Shown: positions 52,525-62,600, counted from the stretch's first letter. The stretch: 64,000 nucleotides of DNA from Pontibacter amylolyticus (GCF_014638845.1 NZ_BMFP01000001.1:655566-719565), one strand, 5' to 3'. Program-made: numbers and translations. The notes: a model not told the origin generated them from the letters alone.

Positions 52525-52553
52525 AAAGCGCCCGGGCAAAACCCGGGCGCTTT
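52525..52553 (-). terminator. Terminator of the second TonB receptor gene
   Basis: A perfect 12-bp stem (AAAGCGCCCGGG at 52525-52536, CCCGGGCGCTTT at 52542-52553) with a five-base loop lies 43 bases past the receptor stop. Confidence 0.85.
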
Positions 52554-52595
52554 ATCAATTAACAAAAACCAGTCTTAACACTCTTTCACTTTTAC

Positions 52596-55064
52596 TCAAT
52601 TCGCTCTTCTCGTCTCTTCTTCGGCACTGCCCGTGCGGCGGCGTGACGGACCGGACTGCGCCTGTCCGAAACGGTAGTTGAAGCTCAGGGTCGCCACCTG
52701 CGTATCGCGACGCTGGTAGAAATTCTCTTCGTAGCGTGCCAGGGCAGTATAGCCGTTCACTTTGTTGGTATAGAACACATCGGATACGTTCAGTTTCAGG
52801 CTCGCTTTTTTGTCCCAGAACTGCTTTTGCACGCCCACCGACATAAACCAAAGCGGGTCTACTTCCAGGAAGCCGTATACCTCGCGGCCGCGGTACACGC
52901 CCACCAGTTCAGCCGACCAGTCGTTCGGCAGCTTGATGGTGTTGTTCGAGTTCAGGTTAAAGGTCGGGATGCCGTTGCTCAGGTCAGTGTCGGCCACAAA
53001 ACCTTTGTAGTGACCATAGTAAACTGTGGCATTGTTCACGCTGTTGAACCAGTTGCCGATCGAGAAAGGCGCTGTCAGGGTCAGGCCGTAATAGTCGAGC
53101 GAGGCCAGGTTGCGGAAGGTTTGCACCACGAGTTTCTCTCCTTCCTCGGCTGGCGAGAGCACCTGCACCATCACGTCGGTGGTGCGGCTGTAGCTCAGCT
53201 TGGTGATGAAGCGCTGATCGAAAGTATGGGTGAGCTCAAAGGAATAAGACAGCTCTGGTTTCAGGAAGGGGTTGCCAGCTGAGTAAGTGCTTGGGTCCAG
53301 GAAGTTCTTGAAGGGGTTGAGCTGGTTATAGGACGGTCGGTTGATGCGGCGGCTCACCGACATACCCAGGTCGTGCTTTTTGTTCAGGCTGTAGTTAACG
53401 GCGGCGCTCGGGAACAGCTGGGTATAGTTGCGGTCAAACTTCTGACCGTCGGTCAGCTGCCTGCCCTTGGCGATGGTGTTCTCCAGGCGCAGGCCGAGTT
53501 GCAGCCCCGTCTTTTTCCACTTTTTGTTCGCATTCACATAGGCTGCGTTGATGTTCTCGTCATACAGGAAGTGATTGCTCTTGTCTGTGTCCAGTATGTT
53601 GCCGCCGTTGCTACGGTCGAAAAAGGCCAGGTCATTGTCGGCTGTCACCAGACTGCTTTTCAGGCCGGCCTCAAAATTACCTCCGATGGCACGCAGCGGC
53701 TGGCGGTAGTCAGCGCGGGCAGACTTGATGGTCAGGTCACCGTCCAGGGTGCCGTACAGCAAATAAGGGTCTCGGATCTGCTCGCCACTCAGGTTATAGT
53801 AGTTGGTGGTAAAGTTCTGCTCGTCGGTGTTGCGGTAGCTGATGTAGTCCACGTCGGCGGTGATCTCGCGGCCCAGGCTATCGATCGTGTGCTTCAGGTT
53901 GAAGTTGTAGGCCTGGTTGCGACGACCGTGCTCCACATCAGCGCCCGTCACGAAAGAGGATTCTGCCTGTCCGCCTGCGTTGATCACGCTGGAACGGTTG
54001 TTCGTGCCTCGGTCTATGTCCGACACAAAGCCGCTGGCCACCACGCCCAGTACCGTTTTAGGCGAAAGGAAGTAATCGGCCCCCACCCTGCCGCTGTGAT
54101 TATTGAATACAAAGTCGAACCTGTTCTGCTGGTCGTAAGCACCCGTGAAAGTCCCGTTTTCGTCCAGGAAGCGACGGTTGATGTCCAGGTCGTTGAAGTC
54201 TTTGCGCAGCACGTAGTTGTAGCTGCCGAAGAGGTTGAATTTTTTGGTTCGGTGGTTCAGCTGCACGCCCTGGTTCGATTTGGCAAAGCGGCCCTGTCCG
54301 TAGGAGGCGCTGAGTGTTCCGTTGGTGCCCAGGCTCTTGTCGCGTTTCAGGCGAATGTCGATGATGCCCGAGTTACCGGCTGCGTCGTACTTGGCCGAGG
54401 GATTGGTGATCAGCTCGATCTTCTCCACGCTGCTGGCCGACATGCCGCGCAGCATGTTGGCCAGCTCGGAACCCGACATCGGCACCGGCTTTCCGTCCAC
54501 CATCACGATCACGCCCTGGCGACCGCGCATGCTGATGTTGTCGTTCTGGTCGATGACCACGCCCGGCGCCTTTTCCAGCACCTCGAGCGCCGTGTTGCCG
54601 GCCGACACAATGCTGTTCTCCACGTTCAGCACCGTTTTGTCGAGGTGCTGCTCTATCAGCGGTTTCTGCCCTTCGATCACCACCTCTTTCAGCGCCGTGG
54701 CAGCCTGGCTCATCATAATCGGGCTCAGTTTAAGCGTTTCTGCCTTTGCCGTCACATTGGCCTCCATGGCCTTCGACTTGTCAAAACCTACCATGCTGGC
54801 CACCACCTTATACCTGCCCACGTCTATCCCTTCAAACAGGAAAGCGCCACTTTCATCAGAGAGTGTACCTTTCACGAGCGAGGAGTCTGCCGCTTTGAGC
54901 AGGAGCACGTTGGCATAGCCCATGGGCTTGTCATCCGCTTCCATCACCTTGCCCGCAATGGTAGCCTGCTGCGCCGAAACAGAGGTGTAAACAAAGAGAA
55001 AAAACAGCAGCAGCCAGTAGGCTTTGCCGCTGCGATGAGACTGGAGAGTTAGTGTTTTTTTCAT
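52596..55064 (-). CDS. TonB-dependent receptor / outer-membrane beta-barrel family protein
   Basis: The 822-residue receptor has a signal peptide (about 1-31, ending VSAQ). A carboxypeptidase-regulatory-like domain ('TIAGKVMEADDKPMGYANVLLL') follows, then a plug ('GNTALEVLEKAPGVVIDQNDNISMRGRQGVIVMVDGKPVPMSG') and a barrel. It is the same architecture as the protein at 5688-8138 and belongs to the same family, so the two are paralogues. There is no SusD partner, and the substrate is unknown. It has its own terminator. Confidence 0.92.
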   Translation of the reverse strand: MKKTLTLQSHRSGKAYWLLLFFLFVYTSVSAQQATIAGKVMEADDKPMGYANVLLLKAADSSLVKGTLSDESGAFLFEGIDVGRYKVVASMVGFDKSKAMEANVTAKAETLKLSPIMMSQAATALKEVVIEGQKPLIEQHLDKTVLNVENSIVSAGNTALEVLEKAPGVVIDQNDNISMRGRQGVIVMVDGKPVPMSGSELANMLRGMSASSVEKIELITNPSAKYDAAGNSGIIDIRLKRDKSLGTNGTLSASYGQGRFAKSNQGVQLNHRTKKFNLFGSYNYVLRKDFNDLDINRRFLDENGTFTGAYDQQNRFDFVFNNHSGRVGADYFLSPKTVLGVVASGFVSDIDRGTNNRSSVINAGGQAESSFVTGADVEHGRRNQAYNFNLKHTIDSLGREITADVDYISYRNTDEQNFTTNYYNLSGEQIRDPYLLYGTLDGDLTIKSARADYRQPLRAIGGNFEAGLKSSLVTADNDLAFFDRSNGGNILDTDKSNHFLYDENINAAYVNANKKWKKTGLQLGLRLENTIAKGRQLTDGQKFDRNYTQLFPSAAVNYSLNKKHDLGMSVSRRINRPSYNQLNPFKNFLDPSTYSAGNPFLKPELSYSFELTHTFDQRFITKLSYSRTTDVMVQVLSPAEEGEKLVVQTFRNLASLDYYGLTLTAPFSIGNWFNSVNNATVYYGHYKGFVADTDLSNGIPTFNLNSNNTIKLPNDWSAELVGVYRGREVYGFLEVDPLWFMSVGVQKQFWDKKASLKLNVSDVFYTNKVNGYTALARYEENFYQRRDTQVATLSFNYRFGQAQSGPSRRRTGSAEEETRRAN

Positions 55065-55385
55065 GTGCCCTGGTAATTATTTTTTCATAGTTTAATATTG
55101 CTTATTCTAATTATGTGCCATCTATGCAACCACCTGATAAACAGCTACTTATACCTAAAAATAGATCTAAAACCAATTTATAAGTGTCTGAAAATGAACA
55201 CCCTGTTTTGAAATCGGACACGCCCCTGATGACAGGTATAAGCAAAAGAGAGAGGCGGTAGGTAGAGGGTTGCTTTGCGGCTGGAATTATGAGGCAAAAA
55301 GGCAGGAGTTTAACATATTTTTAACGCTTGACCGTATATATTCCCTAATTTTGAGCAGCCATACCTTCCTAACCCACGTCCAAGC
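55065..55385. other. Divergent intergenic region with a TAATTTTG box
   Basis: The 321-base gap separates the receptor gene and the permease gene. It contains the -7 box TAATTTTG at 55346-55353 and two AGGTATA/TATACCT words. No purine-type riboswitch could be recognised before the permease. Confidence 0.4.
55346..55353 (+). promoter_or_regulatory. -7 box TAATTTTG before the permease
   Basis: An exact TAnnTTTG match 33 bases before the permease ATG. A TTG at 55328-55330 is 15 bases upstream, which is short for the -33 element. Confidence 0.5.
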
Positions 55386-56696
55386 ATGGAGTCCTACTTT
55401 GAGCTGAAAAAGAACAACACGAGCATACGAACAGAGGTCCTGGCAGGACTCACTTCTTTTCTGGCCACAGCCTATATCATTGCGGTGAATCCGGCCATCC
55501 TGAGCCAGGCGGGCATGCCTTTTTCAGGCGCGCTGACGGCCACAGTACTTGTGTCTTTTTTCAGCAGCCTGATGATGGGCCTTTATGCGCGCAACCCGAT
55601 TATTGTGGCACCAGGTATGGGACTGAATGCTTTCTTCACTTACTCGGCGGTACTGGGGATGGGCATTACGTGGCAGGTGGCGCTGGGGGCCGTTTTCTGG
55701 TCAGGCATTGTGTTCCTCATGCTTTCTGTGTTTAAGGTGCGTGTCCTCATCCTGAAGGCTATACCTCGTCCGTTGCGCTACGCCATCGCTGCAGGTATAG
55801 GCTTGTTCATCACGATCATCGGTTTCGCCAACGCCGGGTTTATTGTGCCGGATGAAGCCACCACGACGGGCCTGGGTCCGCTCACTCCGCCGGTGCTCAC
55901 TTTTCTGGGCGGTCTGTTTTTGATGGCTATTCTGGTAACCCGCAACGTGACCGGTGCCATACTGGTAGGTATAGTGCTCACTACGCTGGCTGCCTATCCG
56001 CTGGGGAGGTGGTGGGCGTTGGATGCGGCCCCGGTCATCAACTGGCAGGGCGTCTTCTCGGCTCCCGACTTCAGCCTGGTGTTGCAACTGGACCTGGTCA
56101 ACTCCCTTCAGTTTGCGGTTTTCCCTGTCATATTCGCCTTCGTGTTCACGGACCTGTTCGACAGTCTTTCCACTTTCGTGGGTCTGGCCGAAGCCGCCAA
56201 CCTGACGGATGAGCACGGGGAGCCCCGCAACGTGGGCCGTTCCCTCACAGCCGATGCAGTTTCTACCACCATATCGGGCTTGCTGGGCTCCAGTCCCGGC
56301 ACGGCCTATGTGGAGTCGGCGGTAGGTATAGAGGCAGGTGGCCGAACTGGTCTGACGGCGGTGGTAGCCGGTCTGCTTTTTCTTCCTTTTTTGTTCCTGG
56401 CGCCGCTGCTTTCCATGATTCCGGCCATCGCCACAGCGCCTGCCCTGGTGCTGGTAGGGGCTTTTATGGTGCGCCCGATCGTCCGGATCAACTGGCTGAA
56501 AATGGATGAAGCGATACCCGCTTTTCTGGCGATGGTGCTGATTCCCTTCACCCATTCTATCTCACAGGGCATTATCTGGGGTTTCCTGAGTTGGGCTGTT
56601 TTGAAAGTAGCGACCGGTCAGAGCCGCAGCATCCCGATTACTTTGTGGGTTATCGTTGCTTTTTGCGTACTGGCGTTGGTGATGCAGACGCATTAA
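55386..56696 (+). CDS. NCS2 family permease (AzgA-like purine/pyrimidine transporter)
   Basis: The 436-residue transporter has many membrane segments and AzgA-like motifs: 'TEVLAGLTSFLATAYIIAVNPAILSQAGMP', 'NPIIVAPGMGLNAFFTYS', and 'VFTDLFDSLSTFVGLAEAANL' followed by 'SSPGTAYVESAVGIEAGGRTGLTAVV'. The family takes up adenine, guanine or hypoxanthine with protons. It is followed by the S41 peptidase gene after 63 bases, probably not a functional pair. Confidence 0.92.
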   Translation: MESYFELKKNNTSIRTEVLAGLTSFLATAYIIAVNPAILSQAGMPFSGALTATVLVSFFSSLMMGLYARNPIIVAPGMGLNAFFTYSAVLGMGITWQVALGAVFWSGIVFLMLSVFKVRVLILKAIPRPLRYAIAAGIGLFITIIGFANAGFIVPDEATTTGLGPLTPPVLTFLGGLFLMAILVTRNVTGAILVGIVLTTLAAYPLGRWWALDAAPVINWQGVFSAPDFSLVLQLDLVNSLQFAVFPVIFAFVFTDLFDSLSTFVGLAEAANLTDEHGEPRNVGRSLTADAVSTTISGLLGSSPGTAYVESAVGIEAGGRTGLTAVVAGLLFLPFLFLAPLLSMIPAIATAPALVLVGAFMVRPIVRINWLKMDEAIPAFLAMVLIPFTHSISQGIIWGFLSWAVLKVATGQSRSIPITLWVIVAFCVLALVMQTH

Positions 56697-56759
56697 AACA
56701 TTGGCTATATCATATTAATGGCATCTTCCTTATCTTAGGGGCTTTCAATCCGAGACTCT

Positions 56760-59700
56760 ATGATCAGAAAATTTGCTCTGGCAGCATTGCTGACCGCCGG
56801 TTCGGCGCTTTCGGCTGCTGCGCAGGACGCACCCTCCTGGATGCGCTACCCTGCCATCTCCCCTGATGGCAAAACCATCGTCTTCACCTACCAAGGCGAC
56901 CTCTATACCGTGCCGGCTGCGGGTGGCACGGCTACGCCACTGACATTGCACGAGGCGCATGACTTCATGCCGGTGTGGAGCCACGACGGCAAGTCCATTG
57001 CCTTTGCCAGCGACCGCTACGGCAACTTCGACATCTTTGTGATGCCGGCGACGGGCGGTACGGCCCAGCGCATCACCTACCACTCGGCCAACGAATTCCC
57101 CTACGAGTTCAGCCACGACAACAAAACGGTGTACTTCGGCTCTACCCGCCTCGATGCGGCCAGCAACCGCCAGTACCCTACTGCTTATCACCCGGAGTTG
57201 TACCAAGTGGCCGTTACGGGGGGCCGTGTAAAGCAGGTGCTCACGACACCGGCCGAAGATGTGAAGCTGAGCCGTGATGGCAGCACCATGCTCTACCACG
57301 ACAGAAAGGGCGGCGAGAACACCTGGCGCAAGCACCACGTGTCTTCCGTAGCCCGCGACATCTGGACCTACGACACTAAGACCGGCAAGCACACCAAGCT
57401 GACGAGCTACGAGGGCGAAGACCGCAACCCGGTTTTTGCTGATAACGAGAAGTCTATTTACTTCCTGAGCGAAGCCAGCGGCACCTTCAACGTGTACCGG
57501 ATGGCGGCGCAGGGTCCTGCCAAACCGGAGCAGGTGACCAACTTCGAAAAGCACCCGGTTCGCTTCCTGAGCGCAGCCAAGGACGGGACACTCTCCTTCA
57601 GCCAGAATGGTGAGCTTTATACCAAAAAGCCGAACGGACAGGCGCAGAAGGTGAGCGTCCGCATCGCGACTGATGCCCGAAACAACAACGAGAGCATCCT
57701 GAAAGTGGGCAATGGCGTCAGTGACCTGGCCGTGTCGCCTAACGGAAAAGAAGTCGCTTTCATCTACCGTGGCGAGGTGTTTGTGAGCGCCGTGGAGGGT
57801 TCTGTGACCAAGCGCATCACCAACACGCCGGAGCAGGAACGCAGCGTGAGCTTCTCCCCGGACGGCAAGTCGCTGCTCTACGCCAGTGAGCGCGGCAAGA
57901 GCTGGAAGATCTACAAGACAGATATCGTGCGTTCGGAGGAGCCTTATTTCTACGCTTCTACCCTGCTCAAAGAAACGCCCCTGATCGAAAACGACAAGGA
58001 AAACTACGATCCGCAGTACTCTCCGGACGGCAAAGAGATCGCCTTCCTGGAAAACCGTGCCACCCTCAAGATCCTGAACCTGGCCAGCAAGCAGGTACGC
58101 ACGCTGCTCACGACCACCGAGCTCTTCTCGATGCGGGACAACGACCAGTACTACAGCTGGAGCCCGGACGGCAAATGGATTCTGTTCGAATACTCGGAGC
58201 CCGGTTTTGCCAACGGCGAGGTCGGCATTATCGCGGCTGACGGCAAAGGCAAGAAGATCAACATGACCGAAAGTGGCTACAACGACTACGCGCCGAAATG
58301 GATGATGAACGGCAAGATGATGATCTGGAACAGCAACCGCGACGGCATGCGCAGTCAGGCTAACAGCGGCGGTGCCCAAGCCGACGTGTATGCCCTGTTC
58401 TTCACCCAGGATGCTTTTGACAAGTTCAGACTGAGCAAGGAAGATTATGCCCTTGTAAAAGAGCAGGAGGAAAAAGCGGCAAAGGACAAGGAGAAAGAAA
58501 AAGAGCAGGACAAGAATAAGAAGAAGTCCAAGAAAGACGACACTCCTAAAAAAGAAGCGCTGCAGATCGACTGGGACGGTATCACCAACCGCAAGGCGAA
58601 ACTGACGCTGCACTCCTCCAGCCTGTCCGACGCCCTGGTGTCGAAAGACGGCGAGACGCTCTACTACCTAGCCAAATTCGAAAAAGGCTTCAATCTGTGG
58701 TCGACAAGCCTGCGCAGCAAGGAAACCAAAATGCTGGTAACCCTGAACGCCAACCGCGCCCGCATGGTATGGGACAAAGAGCAGAAAAACCTCTTCCTGG
58801 AGTCAGACGGCAAAATCGTAAAGCTGGACCCGAGCAACAACAAGCAGGAAACCGTGAAGGTGGACGGCGAGATGAACCTGGACGTGGCCGCGGAACGTGC
58901 CTTTATGTTTGAGCACGTATGGCGCCGCACCAAGCAGACCTTCTATACCGCCAATTTGCACAACACCAAGTGGGACGAGTTGAAAGGCGATTACGAGAAC
59001 TATCTGCCGCACATCAGCAACGACCACGAGTTTGCCGAGATGCTGAGCGAGTTGCTAGGCGAACTGAACGTGTCACACTCCGGCGCGAGTTTCTTCAAAA
59101 ATGATCCGAACGGTGATGCTACAGCCTCGCTGGGCATTTTCTACGACCAGACCTATACCGGAAACGGCATCAAACTGGATGAGATCATTGTTGGCGGTCC
59201 GCTGGACAAGGCCGGCCTAAACCTGAAGCCAGGTATGATCATCGAGAAGATTGACGGCGAGACGATCAGCCCTGACAAGGACCTGGCGCAGTACCTGAAC
59301 CGCAAGGCAGGCAAAAACACCCTTTTGTCCGTGACCGATGCGAACGGCAAGAACAGCAGAGACATCACCGTGAAGCCGATTACACTAGGCGAAGAGAACC
59401 CGCTGCTTTACAGACGCTGGGTGCGTCGCAATGCCGAGGAAGTGGACCGCCTAAGCAACGGCCAGCTGGGCTACGTGCACATACCAGGCATGAACGACCC
59501 GAGCTACCGCACAGTGTACGAAGAGGTGATGGGCAAGTACGCCAACCGCAAAGGCATGGTGGTGGATACCCGCAACAACGGCGGCGGTGACCTGGTGGCC
59601 GACCTGGCCATGTTCCTAAGCGGCAAGAAGTTCCTCGACTACACGACTGACACCCGCTCTACCGGATTTGAGCCATCCTTCCGCTGGACCAAGCCGAGCA

Positions 59701-60035
59701 TCGCACTGGCCAACGAAGCCAATTACAGCGACGGCCACTGCTTCGCCTACAGCTACATCGACCTGAAACTGGGCAAGTTAGTAGGTATGCCGGTGCCGGG
59801 CACCTGTACCTTCGGCGGATGGGCCATGCTGCAGAACGGCAGCGTACGCTGGGGCGTGCCGCCGCTAGGCGTGAAGGATATCCAGGGCCAGTACCTGGAA
59901 AACCTGCAGACTGAGCCGGACGTGAAAGTAGCCAATGCGTACGAGCTCGTAAGCAAAGGCAAAGACCAGCAGCTGGAGGCAGCCGTGAAAGAGCTGCTCA
60001 AAGACATAGAAGCACAGGGAAGCGCCCAGAAATAG
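56760..60035 (+). CDS. Tricorn-like secreted S41 peptidase
   Basis: The 1091-residue protein has a signal peptide (about 1-22, ending AAAQ) and a long PD40/beta-propeller region (about 30-560, with repeats such as 'AISPDGKTIVFTYQGDLYTVP' and 'SFSPDGKSLLYASERGK'). A very Lys-rich linker follows (about 565-600), then a helical part, a PDZ domain (about 790-860) and the S41 catalytic domain. The nucleophile is likely Ser990 in 'NEANYSDGHCFAY'. Tricorn-type proteases degrade peptides. A terminator follows. Confidence 0.92.
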   Translation: MIRKFALAALLTAGSALSAAAQDAPSWMRYPAISPDGKTIVFTYQGDLYTVPAAGGTATPLTLHEAHDFMPVWSHDGKSIAFASDRYGNFDIFVMPATGGTAQRITYHSANEFPYEFSHDNKTVYFGSTRLDAASNRQYPTAYHPELYQVAVTGGRVKQVLTTPAEDVKLSRDGSTMLYHDRKGGENTWRKHHVSSVARDIWTYDTKTGKHTKLTSYEGEDRNPVFADNEKSIYFLSEASGTFNVYRMAAQGPAKPEQVTNFEKHPVRFLSAAKDGTLSFSQNGELYTKKPNGQAQKVSVRIATDARNNNESILKVGNGVSDLAVSPNGKEVAFIYRGEVFVSAVEGSVTKRITNTPEQERSVSFSPDGKSLLYASERGKSWKIYKTDIVRSEEPYFYASTLLKETPLIENDKENYDPQYSPDGKEIAFLENRATLKILNLASKQVRTLLTTTELFSMRDNDQYYSWSPDGKWILFEYSEPGFANGEVGIIAADGKGKKINMTESGYNDYAPKWMMNGKMMIWNSNRDGMRSQANSGGAQADVYALFFTQDAFDKFRLSKEDYALVKEQEEKAAKDKEKEKEQDKNKKKSKKDDTPKKEALQIDWDGITNRKAKLTLHSSSLSDALVSKDGETLYYLAKFEKGFNLWSTSLRSKETKMLVTLNANRARMVWDKEQKNLFLESDGKIVKLDPSNNKQETVKVDGEMNLDVAAERAFMFEHVWRRTKQTFYTANLHNTKWDELKGDYENYLPHISNDHEFAEMLSELLGELNVSHSGASFFKNDPNGDATASLGIFYDQTYTGNGIKLDEIIVGGPLDKAGLNLKPGMIIEKIDGETISPDKDLAQYLNRKAGKNTLLSVTDANGKNSRDITVKPITLGEENPLLYRRWVRRNAEEVDRLSNGQLGYVHIPGMNDPSYRTVYEEVMGKYANRKGMVVDTRNNGGGDLVADLAMFLSGKKFLDYTTDTRSTGFEPSFRWTKPSIALANEANYSDGHCFAYSYIDLKLGKLVGMPVPGTCTFGGWAMLQNGSVRWGVPPLGVKDIQGQYLENLQTEPDVKVANAYELVSKGKDQQLEAAVKELLKDIEAQGSAQK

Positions 60036-60058
60036 GCCAAGCTCTTCCATTAAACCAG

Positions 60059-60085
60059 AAAGCCCCGACTTCTGTCGGGGCTTTT
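60059..60085 (+). terminator. Terminator of the S41 peptidase gene
   Basis: A perfect 11-bp stem (AAAGCCCCGAC at 60059-60069, GTCGGGGCTTT at 60074-60084) with a TTCT loop runs into a T-run. Confidence 0.88.
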
Positions 60086-60131
60086 TTTATGAATAGTTTC
60101 CTTTTATGTAAGATTAATCTAAACAGATTAT

Positions 60132-60214
60132 TGTCATTTCGACCTTTGGGAGAAATCTGGAATATTGTCAATGCACCGGCAAAATCCAGATCTCTCCATG
60201 CTGTCGAGATGACA
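60132..60214. repeat. Imperfect palindromic repeat element of about 83 bp
   Basis: The ends TGTCATTTCGAC (60132-60143) and GTCGAGATGACA (60203-60214) are inverted with one mismatch. Inside, TTGGGAGAAATCTGGA and TCCAGATCTCTCCA also pair. This matches a REP-like palindromic element that is scattered in many Bacteroidota genomes. It lies between the S41 gene and the monooxygenase gene. Confidence 0.75.
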
Positions 60215-60304
60215 GAAAGGAATCGTTGTCCTTAAATGAATATGGCGTTTTCTAACATACCATGCTTTTGCTAACTTCGGGAGCACTCCTATACCTTGAG
60301 CAAC

Positions 60305-61363
60305 ATGCAAGAGATTTTCGATACTGTGGTGATTGGCGGCGGTCAGAGTGCCCTGGCTTGCGCCTATTATCTGCGAAGAGCCAAGCTCCACTACATTCTA
60401 CTGGACGATCAGCCAGCGCCGGGCGCCTCCTGGCGCAAGTATTGGGATTCCCTCACCCTCTTCTCTCCCGCTGCCTTCAGCAGTCTGCCCGGCTGGCTTA
60501 TGCCGGAGAGCCAGGGAGCCTTTCCCTCGCGTAAGGAAGTGATCAACTACCTGACTAGGTACGAGCAGCGCTACGAATTTCCAGTTGAGCGGCCTGTACT
60601 GGTAGAGGAAGTATGCTTTCGCGAAGGACTTTTCGAAGTGAAGAGTGCTGATAAAACATACCTGACACGCACCGTGGTCAGCGCAACGGGTACGTTCCGA
60701 AAGCCCTTTATACCTGCCTACCCCGGTGCCGACACTTTCCAAAACCAACAGTTGCATTCCTCTGAATATAAGAATCCGGAGCCGTTCCTAAACAAGCGGG
60801 TATTGGTAGTAGGTAGCGGAAATTCTGGAGCCCAGATCTTAGCAGAGGTTTCGAAAGTGGCAAATACGACCTGGGTGACCTTAGACGAAGTGACTTTCCT
60901 ACCCGATGATGTAGATGGTCGTGTGCTCTTTGACCAGGCAACCGCCCGGTACTATGCCATGCAGCACGGCAAGGAAGTAAACACCTCCCAGTTTCATGTG
61001 GGCAATATTGTGATGGTGCCTCCTGTGAAAGAGGCCCGCAGCCGTGGAGTCTTGCATACAGTACGGCCATTCCAGCGCTTTTACGAAGAGGGGGTGGTAT
61101 GGACGAACGGCCAGAAAGAGCCGGTGGATGCGGTGATCTGGTGCACAGGTTTCGGGTATGCGCTCGACCACCTGGACTGCCTGCAGCTAAAAGACCAGAA
61201 AGGCAAAATAGAAGTGGAAGGCACGAGAGTAAAACAGAAAGCCGGCCTGTGGTTGGTTGGCTACGGCAACTGGACCGGTTTTGCCTCCGGTACCCTGATC
61301 GGTGTAGGTCGCAGCGCCCGTCAGACTGTCGCGGAAATCCAAAGCTACCTGCAGCAGGTATAG
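60305..61363 (+). CDS. FAD/NAD(P)-dependent monooxygenase-like oxidoreductase (ArsO-type)
   Basis: The 352-residue flavoprotein has two Rossmann motifs, [19 protein letters not shown] (about 8-26) and [16 protein letters not shown] (about 169-185). '[28 protein letters not shown]' and '[12 protein letters not shown]' are typical of class-B flavin monooxygenases such as ArsO. The substrate is unknown, and no arsenic genes are nearby. The start is the ATG at 60305; a TTG nine bases earlier is also in frame. Confidence 0.88.
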   Translation: MQEIFDTVVIGGGQSALACAYYLRRAKLHYILLDDQPAPGASWRKYWDSLTLFSPAAFSSLPGWLMPESQGAFPSRKEVINYLTRYEQRYEFPVERPVLVEEVCFREGLFEVKSADKTYLTRTVVSATGTFRKPFIPAYPGADTFQNQQLHSSEYKNPEPFLNKRVLVVGSGNSGAQILAEVSKVANTTWVTLDEVTFLPDDVDGRVLFDQATARYYAMQHGKEVNTSQFHVGNIVMVPPVKEARSRGVLHTVRPFQRFYEEGVVWTNGQKEPVDAVIWCTGFGYALDHLDCLQLKDQKGKIEVEGTRVKQKAGLWLVGYGNWTGFASGTLIGVGRSARQTVAEIQSYLQQV

Positions 61364-61428
61364 CAAAGGCTCAGGTATAGCCGGCACTTATTTAACATAA
61401 ATAAGCAACTACACACAAACTACAGCGC

Positions 61429-62193
61429 TCAGGCAGGGTGCACATCCAATTCTTTAATCTCGGTTTTGTAAGCCGGTGGCAGGATCAGGGATTTGATCAA
61501 CCAGTCGGCGCGCACGTGTCGACTCAGTTTGTACACGCGAAGCACCGGGCTCAGAGCCGACCATTTACTCAGGCCAAGCTGTTCGCGCACGGTGCCGGGC
61601 ACGATCAATTTCTGCCCTTCCAGCAACAGCGTATACCTGATCGGCCCCAGGTGCTTGCGGTACTGCTTGTACAAATCGGCGGTGAAATGGCTGGACGCCA
61701 GGTTTTCCTCTAAGTGCTGCTGTCGCATGTGAAGCCAGGCTGGGTAGCTGCCTGGCAGACCTTGCAAGCCCATGCGGGTGCCTACGCGATAGAATACCTC
61801 GAACACATCTTCTTTCTCGGCTTCGGTCAAGCCCCGCTCCAGTAACTCAAAAGAGCGAATAGAATAGTCGATCAGCATAAAGAGCACATCACGGTAAGCC
61901 CAGTCAGGAATCGCCATGCCGCGTTTGGCTTCCACCCCGGCGTGTATCTTGGCCATGGTATCGATCGCCTTGTGCGCTCCTTCCATGCTCGAAAACACGA
62001 TCTGCCGGGCATAGCCTACCGTCGAGAACAGGCGTCCCAGCGGGTCGGCCGGCAGCCGTCCGGTGAAATAAAGCCAGTCCACCGCCTTGTTGAGCGCAAA
62101 TTCGGCCGAGGCACCCGCAAATATGAACAGGATTGTGTCACCTTTTCCCCAGATTTCACGCACGACACTGCCGTGCTTTACAAAGTATTCCAT
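61429..62193 (-). CDS. Oxygenase MpaB-like (DUF2236) protein
   Basis: The 254-residue helical protein matches the MpaB/DUF2236 family: 'GDTILFIFAGASAEFALNKAVDWLYFTGRLPADPLGRLFSTVGYARQIVF', 'GAHKAIDTMAKIHAGVEAKRG' and 'YRDVLFMLIDYSIRSFELLERGLTEAEKEDVFEVFYRVGTRMGL'. The His-rich sites bind heme in studied members (for example latex-clearing proteins). Function here is unknown. It starts from a divergent region shared with a possible ncRNA. Confidence 0.88.
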   Translation of the reverse strand: MEYFVKHGSVVREIWGKGDTILFIFAGASAEFALNKAVDWLYFTGRLPADPLGRLFSTVGYARQIVFSSMEGAHKAIDTMAKIHAGVEAKRGMAIPDWAYRDVLFMLIDYSIRSFELLERGLTEAEKEDVFEVFYRVGTRMGLQGLPGSYPAWLHMRQQHLEENLASSHFTADLYKQYRKHLGPIRYTLLLEGQKLIVPGTVREQLGLSKWSALSPVLRVYKLSRHVRADWLIKSLILPPAYKTEIKELDVHPA

Positions 62194-62370
62194 AATGAGA
62201 CAACAAAGGTGGTGGCCGAAATGTGCTGCTAAGGATGCAAATTCAGTGGCATAACATCCTATGTAGCCTGAAATAACTTTATTTCGCTGATAATCAAATA
62301 CATAAATAAAACAATATACTTATTTTCGATAACAAGGCTTGCACGCTAAAAAATTTTGTGCTTATCTTTA

Positions 62371-62600
62371 GGTTCAGCTTTTAGCCAAACTGAACCCCGC
62401 TTAGCCTGCCCACACACTTTTGGGACGGGCTAAGCGGAATTCTTTTTAGGGCCATCCATAATCCCAAAGAAGGGTTCTTTATCTTACGATCCTGTCCTTA
62501 GCCTGAATGAAAAGCAGGCCCTAGCCCCAGTAAGGCCAAACTTTCTGAAAAGCAGAACACCCACAGGGGAAGTATGAAGCACAACGTGCCGGTTTTTTTT
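62371..62600 (+). ncRNA. Candidate structured non-coding RNA
   Basis: A promoter-like TTG (about 62338) and TATCTTTA (7 of 8 to TAnnTTTG) with 21 bases between them lie just before a set of stems. These are GGTTCAG/CTGAACC (62371-62396), CCGCTTAGCC/GGCTAAGCGG (62397-62437), TAGGGCC/GGCCCTA (about 62447-62523) with an inner AAAGAA/TTCTTT, and TTCTG/CAGAA. A run of eight T follows near 62593-62600. No open frame with a known domain covers it. The family is not recognised. Confidence 0.4.

Noticed and set aside
53373-55052. Long open frame of 559 codons on the plus strand
   Set aside because: It lies antisense to the complete TonB receptor gene and its translation has no domain; GC-rich codon use on the other strand keeps it open.
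55240-55385. Purine riboswitch before the NCS2 permease
   Set aside because: The conserved core of purine riboswitches could not be recognised.
56745-58613. Long open frame of 622 codons on the minus strand
   Set aside because: It is antisense to the propeller part of the S41 peptidase and shows no domain or start context.
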